Shown here: positions 48,833 through 57,723 of the stretch, in pieces
Layout: each line of letters starts with the position of its first letter
Position numbering within the stretch: the stretch's first letter is position 1
NCBI GenBank assembly: GCA_964504305.1
Contig: CAZDEB010000007.1
Span: 124,001-188,000, forward strand
Length of the DNA: 64,000 nt
Reading direction: 5' to 3'
Source of the DNA: UBA11606 sp964504305
GTDB taxonomy: Bacteria; Actinomycetota; Acidimicrobiia; Acidimicrobiales; Aldehydirespiratoraceae
Notes under the pieces: generated by a model
Database searches by the model: none
Told to the model about the DNA's origin: nothing
The model's input: the letters and a program-made list of their open reading frames with translations, nothing else
Position numbers and translations under genes: made by a program

Positions 48833-50224
48833 GTGCTCGACCACGAACTGATCAACCGCACCTTGTCAGCCGCCATGCGTACCGGTGGCGACTTCGCCGA
48901 AGTGTTTGTCGAAGACAAACGCTCGTCGTCGGCGGTGTTCGATGACGGCCGGGTCGAAGAACTAACCAGCGGCCGCGATCGGGGCGCCGGTATCAGGGTT
49001 GTTGTGGGCGAAACGACCGGTTTCGCCCACACCGCCGACCTGACCGAAGCTGGTCTTGCCGCGGCAGCTGGCGCCGCCGCGGCTGCCGCTCGTGGCGGTG
49101 GTGGCGGCACCAATGTCGTGCCGGTGTCGGCGATTAACGTGGCGCGTAGCGCGCCCGCTCGGATCACTCCCGAAGAGGTCGCCAAGGCCACCAAGGTCGG
49201 TCTACTGACGCTGGCCAACGAGGCCGCCCGCACCGAAGGGTCGAGTATCTCGCAGGTCTCGGCTCGTTACGGCGACAGCCGTCGTCGCATTCTTGTGGCC
49301 AACTCCGAAGGTTTGTTGGCCGAAGACGATCAGGTGCGCACGTTGTTCTCGGTTTCTTGTGTTGCCACCGGCGACACGGGGTTGCAAACCGGGCGCGAGA
49401 GCGCCGGCCGCACCGTCGGTTTCGAGTTGTTCGACGAAACCGATGTCGAAGAGATGGGCCGGCGAGCCGCTCGCCGAGCAATCACCAAGCTGTCCGCTCG
49501 TCCCGCTCCCTCGGGTGCGGTGCCGGTAGTGGTCGGGCCGGGCGGCGGTGGCGTGCTATTTCACGAGGCTTGCGGGCACGGCCTCGAAGCCGATCTTGTT
49601 GGCAAATCCGCTTCGGTGTTTGCTGGCCGCGTCGGTGAGCAGGTCGCGAGCCCTCTTGTCACTCTCATAGACGACGGCACCATGGCTGGCGAGTGGGGTC
49701 ATTTCGCGATCGACGACGAGGGTCGCCCAGCCGGTCGCAACGTCTTGATCCAAGATGGTGTGCTCACCGACTACATGTGGGACGGACTTCGGGCCCGCAA
49801 ACAAGGCCGGGCGAGTTCGGGCAACGGTCGCCGCCAGAGCTATCAGCATCTGCCCATGGTGCGCATGACCAACACCTATATCACCGCCGGCCCCGACGAC
49901 CCTGCCGACATCATTGCCGGCACCGACTCCGGCGTCTATGTCGCCGAGCTTGGTGGAGGCCAAGTCAACACGGCAACCGGCGATTTTGTGTTCGGTATGA
50001 CCGAGGCTTACCTGATCGAAGACGGCCAGATCACCGAACCGATTCGCGAAGGAAACCTCATCGGCAACGGACCAGAGGTACTGACCCGCATCGATGCGCT
50101 CGGCAACGACTTTGCCATGGGCTCACCGGGCACCTGCGGCAAGGACGGCCAGGGCGTGCCGGTGGGCGACGGGACCCCGACGCTACGGGTCACAAGCCTC
50201 ACGGTTGGCGGCACCGCAGCCTGA
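48833..50224 (+). CDS. tldD: TldD metalloprotease subunit
   Basis: The 463-residue protein has the zinc motif HEACGH (His244, Glu245, His249) preceded by a Gly-rich stretch, the typical GTMAGEWGHFAIDDEG, NVLIQDG, and RQSYQHLPMVRMTNTYI segments. TldD dimerises with TldE to form a peptidase with an enclosed chamber that digests flexible peptides such as microcin B17 leader or CcdA. Start is GTG at 48833 with CCGGAGG upstream. It is followed 1 nt later by tldE. Confidence 0.95.
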   Translation: MLDHELINRTLSAAMRTGGDFAEVFVEDKRSSSAVFDDGRVEELTSGRDRGAGIRVVVGETTGFAHTADLTEAGLAAAAGAAAAAARGGGGGTNVVPVSAINVARSAPARITPEEVAKATKVGLLTLANEAARTEGSSISQVSARYGDSRRRILVANSEGLLAEDDQVRTLFSVSCVATGDTGLQTGRESAGRTVGFELFDETDVEEMGRRAARRAITKLSARPAPSGAVPVVVGPGGGGVLFHEACGHGLEADLVGKSASVFAGRVGEQVASPLVTLIDDGTMAGEWGHFAIDDEGRPAGRNVLIQDGVLTDYMWDGLRARKQGRASSGNGRRQSYQHLPMVRMTNTYITAGPDDPADIIAGTDSGVYVAELGGGQVNTATGDFVFGMTEAYLIEDGQITEPIREGNLIGNGPEVLTRIDALGNDFAMGSPGTCGKDGQGVPVGDGTPTLRVTSLTVGGTAA

Positions 50225-50225
50225 C

Positions 50226-51569
50226 ATGTCTGAACTTCTTGATATTGCCACCCAGGTTGCCGGTTGGGCCCGTGACGGCGAACAGGTCGAAGCCTTTGTT
50301 GTTCACGAGCGAGAAACCGAAGTTCGGGCCTATGGCGCCGAGATCGAGTCGCTTACCAGCGCCGAGTCCCGCGGGATCGGCGTTCGGGTCGTTGCTGGCG
50401 GCAAGCAGGGATATGCCTACGCCGGGACCCTCGATAAAGATGCGCTCGGCGAGACGCTGCGCGAGGCCCGAGATAACGCCGGGTTCGCCGAACCCGACGA
50501 ATTCAACGGCGTAGCACAAGCCGACGGGGTTGCTCCTGCCGATCTTGCTTTGTTCAGCCCAGAGATGGAAGCTTTTTCGACCGACGAGAAGATCGCACTG
50601 GCGATCGAACTCGAGCGGGCCACCCTGGCCGCCGACCCTCGCATCAGTGGCATCGAGTCGGCGGAGTACATCGACACCCTCTACGAGTCGGCCGTTGCCA
50701 CGTCTACCGGCATTGCCTCCAGCACTCGCGAGACTGGCTGTTACGTGTCGGCTTATGCCCTGGCCGAAGCCGACGGCGAGACCCAAACCGGGTTCGGATT
50801 CTCGATTGCCCGCAACCCACATCAACTCGACGTATTGGTAGCGGCTGCTGATGCTGCGGAGCGAGCCACCCGGTTGCTTGGGGCATCCAAGCCGGCTTCG
50901 GAGCGACTAACCGTTGTGCTCGATCCGTGGGTCACCGCTCAACTGCTCGGAATTGTTGGCCATACCCTCACCGGGGAGGCAGTGCTCAAGGGTCGCTCGT
51001 TGTTCGCCGAGCGCATGGGAGACAAAGTGGCCGCTTCTTCGATCACTCTCGTCGACGACCCCACCAACCCGGCGGCATTCACCGCGTCAATGGTCGATGG
51101 CGAAGGACTGGCAACCAGATCCACGCCACTCGTCACCAACGGCGTGCTGACCGGATTTCTTCACAACTCGTACTCAGGTCGTCGGTCGGGCACCGCGTCC
51201 ACCGGATCGGCGGTGCGCGGGGGGTTCAAAAGTGCGCCGTCGGTAGGGGCGCAGTCGCTGTCGCTCATGCCTGGCAACGTCAGCCAAGCCGATCTGATCT
51301 CCGGGATCGACAACGGTTTCCTGGTTCAGGGCGTGGCCGGCCTTCATTCCGGTGTGAATCCGATCTCCGGCGATTTCTCCACCGGCGCCGAGGGACTGCG
51401 CATACGCGGCGGCGAGTTGGCCGAACCAATCCGCGAGGTCACGATCGCGTCCACTTTGCAGCGACTCCTAAAAGACATCGTGGCGGTCGGCAGCGACATC
51501 GAGTGGTTGCCCATGAGCGCGGCGGGGGTAACACTCGTGGTCGACGACGTCACGATGTCGGGGGCCTAA
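50226..51569 (+). CDS. tldE: TldE/PmbA subunit (first copy)
   Basis: The 447-residue protein starts MSELLDIATQVAGW and has the fold of TldD without the zinc motif, as expected of the non-catalytic partner. Family elements are VRAYGAEIESLTSAESRGIGVRVVAGGKQGYAY, DPWVTAQLLGIVGHTLTGEAVLKGRSLF and GLHSGVNPISGDFSTGAEGLRI. It is encoded immediately after tldD (1-nt gap), and a second tldE follows 4 nt later. The two copies share motifs but differ in many positions. Confidence 0.93.
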   Translation: MSELLDIATQVAGWARDGEQVEAFVVHERETEVRAYGAEIESLTSAESRGIGVRVVAGGKQGYAYAGTLDKDALGETLREARDNAGFAEPDEFNGVAQADGVAPADLALFSPEMEAFSTDEKIALAIELERATLAADPRISGIESAEYIDTLYESAVATSTGIASSTRETGCYVSAYALAEADGETQTGFGFSIARNPHQLDVLVAAADAAERATRLLGASKPASERLTVVLDPWVTAQLLGIVGHTLTGEAVLKGRSLFAERMGDKVAASSITLVDDPTNPAAFTASMVDGEGLATRSTPLVTNGVLTGFLHNSYSGRRSGTASTGSAVRGGFKSAPSVGAQSLSLMPGNVSQADLISGIDNGFLVQGVAGLHSGVNPISGDFSTGAEGLRIRGGELAEPIREVTIASTLQRLLKDIVAVGSDIEWLPMSAAGVTLVVDDVTMSGA

Positions 51570-51573
51570 CCGC

Positions 51574-52935
51574 GTGGCCCAGCGGCAGCAACAATCCATT
51601 GCGCTGGCTCGTTCGATCGTGGCCGATGCCCAGCGCGGAGAGTCGGTCGAGGTCTGTGCCGGTAGCGCGGTGCGCACCGAGGTGCGGGTCCACGGCGGCG
51701 CCGTCGAGTCTCTGACGGTTGCCGAAAGCATGGGCGTAGGCGTCCGTGTCATCCGTAACGGCCGCGAGGGGGTCGCCCATGCCGGCAGTTTCGACCCCGA
51801 TGTCGTGCGGTCGCTTCTGGCCGAGGCGCGCGACAATGCTTCCTTTGCTCAACCTGATGATCGTGTGGGTTTCGCCGCCCCGGATGGCGTCGATCCGGTC
51901 GACATAGATCCTTGGGACGACCGCGTCGGACAAACCAGTGTCGACGACAAAGTCGACATGGCACTCGCTCTTGAGGCCGCAACCCGGGCCGCGGACCCGC
52001 GAGTACGCGGGGTCCGGGCCTCGATCTATGCCGATACTCGGGCCGAGAGCGCCATCGTCAACTCGCTCGGAATCGACCGTTGGGACCGCGGCTCGTCGGT
52101 GTCGATGTCCACGAGCGCTCTGCTCGACGACGTCGGCGGAGGAACCCGCACCGGTTCGGCCGTTGATGCCGCAGTGGCACCGGAGGAGATCGACACTGCG
52201 GCGCTGGCAGCGCGTGCCGTCGAGCGAGGGGTGCAGCTACTCGGCGCGCGCCGGCCCCTGTCTGGTCGGCCGCTGGTTGTGCTCGAACCGCGGTTTGCCG
52301 CCACGGTGCTTGGCATAGTTGCTTCGATGTTGTCGGGCGAACGGGTGGTCAAAGGCCGTACTCCTTTTGGTGATCGGTTGGGTTCACCGGTGGCAGCTCC
52401 GACGCTGACGATGTTTGACGAGCCGACCGACCCGCGCTCACTTGGTGCGTCGGCGATCGACGGCGAGGGGCTCGCTTGTCGGCGGGTGCCACTCGTCTCG
52501 GCCGGGGTGCTCGACGGTTTTTTACACGACAGCCGCAGCGCCCGCGGTTTGGGAGTTGTTTCGACGGGGTCAGCGTTGCGGTCGGTTCGAGGGACGCCCA
52601 GCCCTGGTTTTCGCTCATTGAATGTCGCCCCCGGCGAAGGGTCGCTCGAGTCTCTCATTGGCGGCATCGACGACGGCCTCTTGGTTTGCTCGCTTCAGGG
52701 ACTCCACAGTGGCGTTAATGCCGTCAGCGGTGATCTATCGGTTGGGGTCGAAGGGGTGAGGATCCGAAACGGCGAACTGGCCGATCCGATCCGGGAAGCC
52801 ACGTTGGCCGGAGCGATACCGAGGATGCTGCTCGACATCGTCAGCGTTGGTGCCGACCTCGAGCGCCAGCCGAGCGGCGCTTTCGTGCCATCGGTCGTGC
52901 TCGACGGATTGGCGCTCGGTGGCGACGATGACTGA
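51574..52935 (+). CDS. TldE/PmbA subunit (second, divergent copy)
   Basis: The 453-residue protein from GTG 51574 has the same conserved blocks as the upstream tldE (VRVHGGAVESLTVAESMGVGVRVI, LEPRFAATVLGIVASMLSGERVVKGRTPF, GLHSGVNAVSGDLSVGVEGVRIRNGEL) but only moderate identity otherwise. It has no HExxxH motif. One TldD and two TldE genes in one operon imply two alternative heterodimers or a TldE-only complex with a different target. The duplication is old, judging by divergence. Confidence 0.9.
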   Translation: MAQRQQQSIALARSIVADAQRGESVEVCAGSAVRTEVRVHGGAVESLTVAESMGVGVRVIRNGREGVAHAGSFDPDVVRSLLAEARDNASFAQPDDRVGFAAPDGVDPVDIDPWDDRVGQTSVDDKVDMALALEAATRAADPRVRGVRASIYADTRAESAIVNSLGIDRWDRGSSVSMSTSALLDDVGGGTRTGSAVDAAVAPEEIDTAALAARAVERGVQLLGARRPLSGRPLVVLEPRFAATVLGIVASMLSGERVVKGRTPFGDRLGSPVAAPTLTMFDEPTDPRSLGASAIDGEGLACRRVPLVSAGVLDGFLHDSRSARGLGVVSTGSALRSVRGTPSPGFRSLNVAPGEGSLESLIGGIDDGLLVCSLQGLHSGVNAVSGDLSVGVEGVRIRNGELADPIREATLAGAIPRMLLDIVSVGADLERQPSGAFVPSVVLDGLALGGDDD

Positions 52936-52945
52936 GCCGTCAGCG

Positions 52946-52951
52946 TAGTAT
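52946..52951 (+). promoter_or_regulatory. -10 box (TAGTAT) of uppP
   Basis: TAGTAT ends 10 nt before the ATG at 52962; near-leaderless mRNA likely, apart from read-through from tldE2. Confidence 0.4.
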
Positions 52952-52961
52952 CAGCGCCCGT

Positions 52962-53771
52962 ATGCCGATCCTTCACGCCATTGTTCTGGGCATTGTGCAA
53001 GGCATTTCGGAGTTTCTGCCGATCTCCTCCAGCGCCCATCTCGAGCTCACCCGATGGCTTTTCGGGTGGGACGAACTCACCGACGAACTCGAGACATCGT
53101 TCGATGTCGCCGTGCACCTCGGCACCCTGGTCGGAGCGATTGCTTACCTTCGTCGAGACGTGTGGAAGTACCTCACCAAAGGGTTGGCGCCGCTCGGCGG
53201 CAAGCCGCTCGATACCGATGGGCGGATCGCGTGGTTCTTGGTGGCGTCGGTGCTGCCGGCCGGCGTCACCGGCGTTTTGCTCAAAGACCAGATTGCCAAG
53301 CTCGACAGCATCGCCATGATCGCGGTGATGCTCATCATCTTTGGCCTCGTCTTGTTGGCGGCCGATCGCCTTGCGCAACGACGTTCGCTGGACGAATTCA
53401 ATCTCAGGGACGCGCTGGCCATGGGCGTCGGACAGGCGCTGGCTCTTCAGCCAGGTGTCAGCCGTTCGGGGGCCACGCTCACGGTCTGTCGAGGGCTCGG
53501 TTTTGAGCGTGATGCTGCCGCCCGTCTTGTGTTCTTGATGAGCCTGCCGGTGATCGCCGGTGCTGGGGTGTTCTCGCTTCTCGACGCGTCGATCCCTTCC
53601 GATTTCTGGCCGGCCTTTATTTGGGGAATGGTGGCTTCGGCGCTGACCGGTTTTGCGGCGGTATGGGGCACGCTGCGCATCATCCGGACACGAACCTTCC
53701 AGCCCTTCGTCGCGTACCGTGTAGTGGCCGGCGTCTCGGTGTTGTTGATCCTTGCCACCGGGTGGCGTTGA
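52962..53771 (+). CDS. uppP: Undecaprenyl-diphosphatase
   Basis: The 269-residue integral membrane enzyme dephosphorylates undecaprenyl pyrophosphate, recycling the lipid carrier of cell-wall synthesis. The two catalytic regions are GISEFLPISSSAHLEL (with the E-x-x-x-E and Ser residues) and PGVSRSGATLTVCRGL. Eight hydrophobic segments fit the BacA fold. It starts MPILHAIVLGIVQG. This function, with the Rpf-like protein and PAP2 enzyme, indicates wall metabolism genes scattered in this half of the window. Confidence 0.96.
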   Translation: MPILHAIVLGIVQGISEFLPISSSAHLELTRWLFGWDELTDELETSFDVAVHLGTLVGAIAYLRRDVWKYLTKGLAPLGGKPLDTDGRIAWFLVASVLPAGVTGVLLKDQIAKLDSIAMIAVMLIIFGLVLLAADRLAQRRSLDEFNLRDALAMGVGQALALQPGVSRSGATLTVCRGLGFERDAAARLVFLMSLPVIAGAGVFSLLDASIPSDFWPAFIWGMVASALTGFAAVWGTLRIIRTRTFQPFVAYRVVAGVSVLLILATGWR

Positions 53772-53787
53772 GCAGCGCTATCTGCGG

Positions 53788-54420
53788 TTAGCCCACTAGT
53801 GCGATCGCGACTCCACCCATCGACATCGACTTGATCACGTTTGGCGCTTCGGCCGCGGGGGTGGCAACCGTTATCTGACCATCGCCGACGTCGACAACCA
53901 CGGCGGCGGGCACAACCAGGTAGGCATCGAGGGCGTCGAACAGGTCGACTCGGTTCCCCACGACATAGATGTCGGCATCGACATCAAGGGTTAGTCCGAC
54001 ATAGCCAGCCTCGAGGCGGGCGCCCAAGGCCGAAGGTGCGAATGCTACGAGACGCTGATCTCGCAGTATTTCCCCGGCCGCGACCGCAACGCTGACCCGC
54101 ATCCCCGTTGGGTCTGACGATGCAGCGTCGGCTGGCACAGCGATTGTGGGCAAATCGGTCCAAGCAAAGTCGTCAGCGCCGATCGTGTCGCCGGCCGCAA
54201 GATCGTTTTGCATCACCAACACTTGTGCAGCGGTACCCCATTGGTCTCGGTTGGCTGCCGCGCTCGATTGGGCGCTACTGAGTCGAGACCCCAAAACGAG
54301 GCCGATAGCGACGACGGTTGTTAGGCGTCCGAGGCGGTAGCGCCGCCCGGACGAGCGAAGGCGCGATCTGAGGACAGAAACGTCGAAGGAATTGGCTGCT
54401 GGGCGCGAGAGCTCAGACAT
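53788..54420 (-). CDS. SAF-domain protein (CpaB/flagellar FlgA-like)
   Basis: The 210-residue protein has an N-terminal membrane anchor (about 35-55, TTVVAIGLVLGSRLSSA) and a SAF domain (LVMQNDLAAGDTIGADDFAW, MRVSVAVAAGEILRDQRLV), as in CpaB pilus proteins and FlgA chaperones. The start MSELSRP was chosen over the upstream ATG (54435). It lies in the same position as a gene near the FmdB-like and galU-moeA cluster in mycobacteria. No pilus genes are visible here, so its role in pilus assembly is doubtful. Confidence 0.78.
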   Translation of the reverse strand: MSELSRPAANSFDVSVLRSRLRSSGRRYRLGRLTTVVAIGLVLGSRLSSAQSSAAANRDQWGTAAQVLVMQNDLAAGDTIGADDFAWTDLPTIAVPADAASSDPTGMRVSVAVAAGEILRDQRLVAFAPSALGARLEAGYVGLTLDVDADIYVVGNRVDLFDALDAYLVVPAAVVVDVGDGQITVATPAAEAPNVIKSMSMGGVAIALVG

Positions 54421-54495
54421 CGGAAATCTCCACAAAAGAGTTGGGTTCGGCGGGGAAGTCGAACGATCAGATTGCGGAGCGCGATGCGCTCGAGT

Positions 54496-54876
54496 TCAGC
54501 TGTCCGAAGACGCAGCTGTTGTCGAAGTCGATGTGGCCGTCGAGGACGACGAATTAGACGAGCCGTTGGAATCGGCCGACGAGTTGGTTGAGGTTGACGA
54601 GTCCGACTTGCTGTCGCCAGAAGTCGAGCCGGACGACTGAGACTCGGAGGTTGCGGTGGAGGACGGCTTGGAACTCGAGCCGTGATCGTTCTTGTAGAAC
54701 CCGTCGCCTTTGAAGGCAATGCCTACCTTCGAGAAGACCTTCTTGACCTCGGCGCCACAGACCTTGTCCTCGCCGTCGTGGGTTTGCGGGCACACAGTGA
54801 GGCTGTCGTCTGAGAACGATTGCCAAAGCTCAAACATCTCGCCGGTGCGTTCGCAGCGGTAGTCATAGGTCGGCAC
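54496..54876 (-). CDS. FmdB/Ruc-like zinc-ribbon protein with serine-rich tail
   Basis: The 126-residue product (GTG start, VPTYDYRCERTG) belongs to the FmdB family: VKKVFSKVGIAFKGDGFYKND is diagnostic. The last 55 residues are a Ser/Thr-rich disordered tail, as in the mycobacterial redox-regulated chaperone Ruc (Rv0991c), which also sits beside galU-moeA. The zinc ribbon is altered: Cys8 is followed by Thr11 where a Cys is expected, and the second knuckle is Cys29-x10-Cys40. Whether it still binds zinc is uncertain. A TATCCT box is 7 nt upstream. Confidence 0.85.
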   Translation of the reverse strand: MPTYDYRCERTGEMFELWQSFSDDSLTVCPQTHDGEDKVCGAEVKKVFSKVGIAFKGDGFYKNDHGSSSKPSSTATSESQSSGSTSGDSKSDSSTSTNSSADSNGSSNSSSSTATSTSTTAASSDS

Positions 54877-54883
54877 GACGTGG

Positions 54884-54889
54884 AGGATA
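54884..54889 (-). promoter_or_regulatory. -10 box (TATCCT) of the FmdB/Ruc-like gene
   Basis: On the minus strand the hexamer ends 7 nt before the GTG at 54876, predicting a leaderless mRNA and supporting GTG as the start. Confidence 0.5.
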
Positions 54890-54914
54890 CCGGCGGTCAC
54901 CCGGCGCGGCACCG

Positions 54915-54920
54915 TACGAT
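54915..54920 (+). promoter_or_regulatory. -10 box (TACGAT) of plsY
   Basis: TACGAT ends 6 nt before the GTG at 54927. With the opposite box at 54884-54889 it makes a compact divergent promoter pair. Confidence 0.5.
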
Positions 54921-54926
54921 GTCGAC

Positions 54927-55484
54927 GTGCTGTTGGTTGTGGGGATCGTCGTCGCCTATTTGGTGGGAACTTTTCCTACCGCGTTGATGATCGGACGACG
55001 GATCGGAACCGACCCGACCAAGCACGGGTCGCGCAACCCGGGGGCGTCGAACGTCTACCGGTTGAGCGGCAAGCGGGCTGGCATCATTGTTGGTGTCATC
55101 GACGCCCTCAAAGGGGCCGTACCGGTGTTGATCGCGTTGTTGGTGGCGGGTCGCCCCGAGGCTCACGCGGTGTGGGCCGCGGCCGTTGTTGGTCATGTCT
55201 GGCCGGTACAGCGCCGTCTGCGCGGTGGGAAAGGCGTGGCGACCGCGGGCGGCGGCGGACTCATGATCAACCCGCTGATAGCGGTTGCTTGCGCCGCACT
55301 GTTCTTTTTGGTCGTCAAGTTCGGGCGGGTAGCGGCGTTGGGTTCGCTATCGATCGCGTTGGCGTTCCCGGTGGTCAGCCTCGTCGCCGGCCGACCGATG
55401 TGGGAGGTCGCGGTGTCTGCGGGTATCGCGGCAATCTTGGTGGTTCGCCACCAATCAAATATTCGCAAGATGCTGCGACACTGA
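54927..55484 (+). CDS. plsY: Acyl-phosphate:glycerol-3-phosphate acyltransferase
   Basis: The 185-residue membrane enzyme acylates sn-glycerol 3-phosphate with acyl phosphate, the first step of phospholipid synthesis. It has five membrane segments and the three active-site motifs: VAYLVGTFPTALMIG, the GSRNPGASNVYR loop and RGGKGVATAGGG. Start is GTG. Its substrate comes from gpsA (8247). About 66 nt separate it from galU. Confidence 0.94.
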   Translation: MLLVVGIVVAYLVGTFPTALMIGRRIGTDPTKHGSRNPGASNVYRLSGKRAGIIVGVIDALKGAVPVLIALLVAGRPEAHAVWAAAVVGHVWPVQRRLRGGKGVATAGGGGLMINPLIAVACAALFFLVVKFGRVAALGSLSIALAFPVVSLVAGRPMWEVAVSAGIAAILVVRHQSNIRKMLRH

Positions 55485-55550
55485 AGCTCACCTTTCGTTG
55501 GGCTGCGCCGACGGGCGAATAAAGGATGGCGAGTACGTGATGGTGAAGAG

Positions 55551-56468
55551 ATGATGAGCGACAGTCGGCCAGGAGACAGTAGGTCAGAAGAGAAGGTGCG
55601 TACCGCGGTCATCCCCGCGGCCGGACTCGGAACCCGCTTTTTGCCGGCCACCAAAGCCCAACCCAAGGAAATGTTGACTGTGGTCGACCGGCCGTCGATT
55701 CAGTGGGTGGTCGAAGAAGCTGTTGCGGCCGGGATCGACGATGTGTTGATTATCACCAGTCCGGCCAAGAAGGCTCTCGAAGACCATTTTGATCGTATGC
55801 CCGAGCTCGAAGCGCTCCTTGAGGCCAAAGGCAAGGACGACCTTTTGCACAGCGTTCGGAGAATCTCCGATCTGGCGACGTTTCATTTCACCCGCCAAGG
55901 AGCGCCGCTCGGACTCGGTCACGCCGTTTTGATGGCGGCCCGCCACGTCGGCGATAGGCCTTTTGCGGTGCTGTTGCCTGACGAACTCATGCCCGACGGC
56001 GGCGCCACGTTGCGTCGCATGATCGAAGTGACCGAGCAGACCAACGAGTCGTGTGTTTCGCTCTTTGCGGTTGATGGTCCGGATATTTCCAACTACGGCT
56101 GCGCCGGTTTTGATCACCGCGATGGTGATCTTGTCAACATCGATCGCATTGTCGAGAAGCCGGCATTTGCCGATGCGCCCTCAAACCTGAAGGTCACAGG
56201 GCGGTACGTGTTCACCCCCGAAATTTTCGAACGACTCGAGCGCACCCCTCCCGGTAAGGGTGGCGAGATCCAGCTGACCGATGCCATGGCCATGTTGATT
56301 GGCAATCCGGGCCTCCGCGGTGTTGTGATCGACGAAGCCGGATACGACGCTGGCCAGAAACTTGATTGGTTGCGGGCCAACATCGAACTTTCCTTGGATG
56401 ATCGCGAAGCGGGTGAGGCCGTGGCGACCATGCTTCGCGAGATCGTGGAGCGACGTTCGCTCGGGTGA
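55551..56468 (+). CDS. galU: UTP-glucose-1-phosphate uridylyltransferase
   Basis: The 305-residue enzyme makes UDP-glucose for wall glycans and exopolysaccharide. Signatures are AVIPAAGLGTRFLPATKAQPKEML, the sugar-nucleotide loop FAVLLPDELMPDGG and VEKPAFADAPSNL, and EIQLTDAMAML. It opens the galU-moeA-moaA-moaC run, the same galU-moeA order as in mycobacteria. GAAGAG precedes its ATG. Confidence 0.95.
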   Translation: MMSDSRPGDSRSEEKVRTAVIPAAGLGTRFLPATKAQPKEMLTVVDRPSIQWVVEEAVAAGIDDVLIITSPAKKALEDHFDRMPELEALLEAKGKDDLLHSVRRISDLATFHFTRQGAPLGLGHAVLMAARHVGDRPFAVLLPDELMPDGGATLRRMIEVTEQTNESCVSLFAVDGPDISNYGCAGFDHRDGDLVNIDRIVEKPAFADAPSNLKVTGRYVFTPEIFERLERTPPGKGGEIQLTDAMAMLIGNPGLRGVVIDEAGYDAGQKLDWLRANIELSLDDREAGEAVATMLREIVERRSLG

Positions 56469-56519
56469 CCAACCGCGGCCTGGGTTGGGTCGTCCGGTTT
56501 GGAGTGGCATTCTGACGTC

Positions 56520-57722
56520 GTGATTTCTCTTGAAGACGCCCGCGAATTTGTACTCGACCGGATTTCGTCGTTGTCGGCGGTCGAGGTCCCGATTGCCGAG
56601 GCCGATGCAATGGTGCTGGCCGACGCGGTTGTCGCGACCGAGCAGGTGCCGCCATTTGCCAATACGGCCATGGACGGGTTTGCCGTGAGGTCGGCTGACA
56701 CCACAGACGTTCCCGTTGTTTTGGACATGGTCGGAACTGTTGCGGCCGGTTCGACATTTGAGGGCACGCTCGAGGCCGGTCAGGCGATCCGGATCATGAC
56801 CGGCGCGCCGATGCCGGCGGGGGCCGACGCAGTGGTGATGGTCGAGCGAACGGTTCTCGCCGCTGACGAACAAAGCGTCGAGATCGAGATCACCGTTCCG
56901 GTAGGCAATCACGTGCGCGGCGCGGGCGAAGACGTCCAACCCGGTGACGTCTTGTTTCCCGCCGCAACCTTGCTCACCCCCGGCCACCTTGGTGTGCTGG
57001 CCAGTGTTGGGGTCAGGGCTGTCGAGGTGATCCGGCGGCCCCGGGTCGGAGTAATTTCCACCGGAGACGAATTGGTTGACGACGACCGGCCTCTGATGCC
57101 GGGAGAGATCCGCGACTCCAACCGTCACACTCTTTTGGCGTTGGTGGCAGCCTCAGGCTGCGAAGCCGTCGATCTCGGCATCGCGGTCGACGACCCCGAC
57201 CTCATCCGGCGAGCCTTCCTCGACGGGGCCGAGACGTGCGACGCCATCTTGTCATCGGGGGGCGTGTCGATGGGGGCGTTCGACTACGTCAAAGTGGTGC
57301 TCGACGAGATCGGCGACATGCGTTGGATGCAAGTGGCGATCAAGCCCGCCAAACCTTTTGCCTTTGGACTCATCGGTGATGTCCCCGTATTTGGGTTGCC
57401 CGGCAACCCGGTCTCATCGATGGTCTCGTTCGAATTGTTCGCCAGGCCATCGCTCGAGATCATGGCCGGCCAGCCCCGATCGCCGCTCCCGATCGTTGCG
57501 GCGATAGCCGACGATTCGCTGTCTCACAGCGCTGATGGCAAGACTCACTTCTTGCGGGTGATGGGTCGCGTCGAAGCCGATGGTCGATGGCATGTCTCGC
57601 GGGCGGGCGGTCAAGGGTCTCATCAACTCACCGCGATGGCCCGCGCCGATGCCCTTGCCGTATCTGCGGATGGCGCGGTCATCGAGCCGGGCGACGAGGT
57701 GGGCATCTTGGTCCTCGGGTAA
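56520..57722 (+). CDS. moeA: Molybdopterin molybdotransferase
   Basis: The 400-residue enzyme inserts molybdate into adenylated molybdopterin. The N-terminal half has PFANTAMDGFAVRSAD and the MTGAPMPAGADAVVMVE motif, and the MoaB-like domain has VGVISTGDELV, SGGVSMGAFDYVK, and GLPGNPVSSMVSFELF. The GTG at 56520 was taken because the family begins with ISLEDARE-like sequence; TTG at 56499 would add seven residues. The next gene starts just after its stop codon. Confidence 0.94.
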   Translation: MISLEDAREFVLDRISSLSAVEVPIAEADAMVLADAVVATEQVPPFANTAMDGFAVRSADTTDVPVVLDMVGTVAAGSTFEGTLEAGQAIRIMTGAPMPAGADAVVMVERTVLAADEQSVEIEITVPVGNHVRGAGEDVQPGDVLFPAATLLTPGHLGVLASVGVRAVEVIRRPRVGVISTGDELVDDDRPLMPGEIRDSNRHTLLALVAASGCEAVDLGIAVDDPDLIRRAFLDGAETCDAILSSGGVSMGAFDYVKVVLDEIGDMRWMQVAIKPAKPFAFGLIGDVPVFGLPGNPVSSMVSFELFARPSLEIMAGQPRSPLPIVAAIADDSLSHSADGKTHFLRVMGRVEADGRWHVSRAGGQGSHQLTAMARADALAVSADGAVIEPGDEVGILVLG

Positions 57723-57723
57723 C

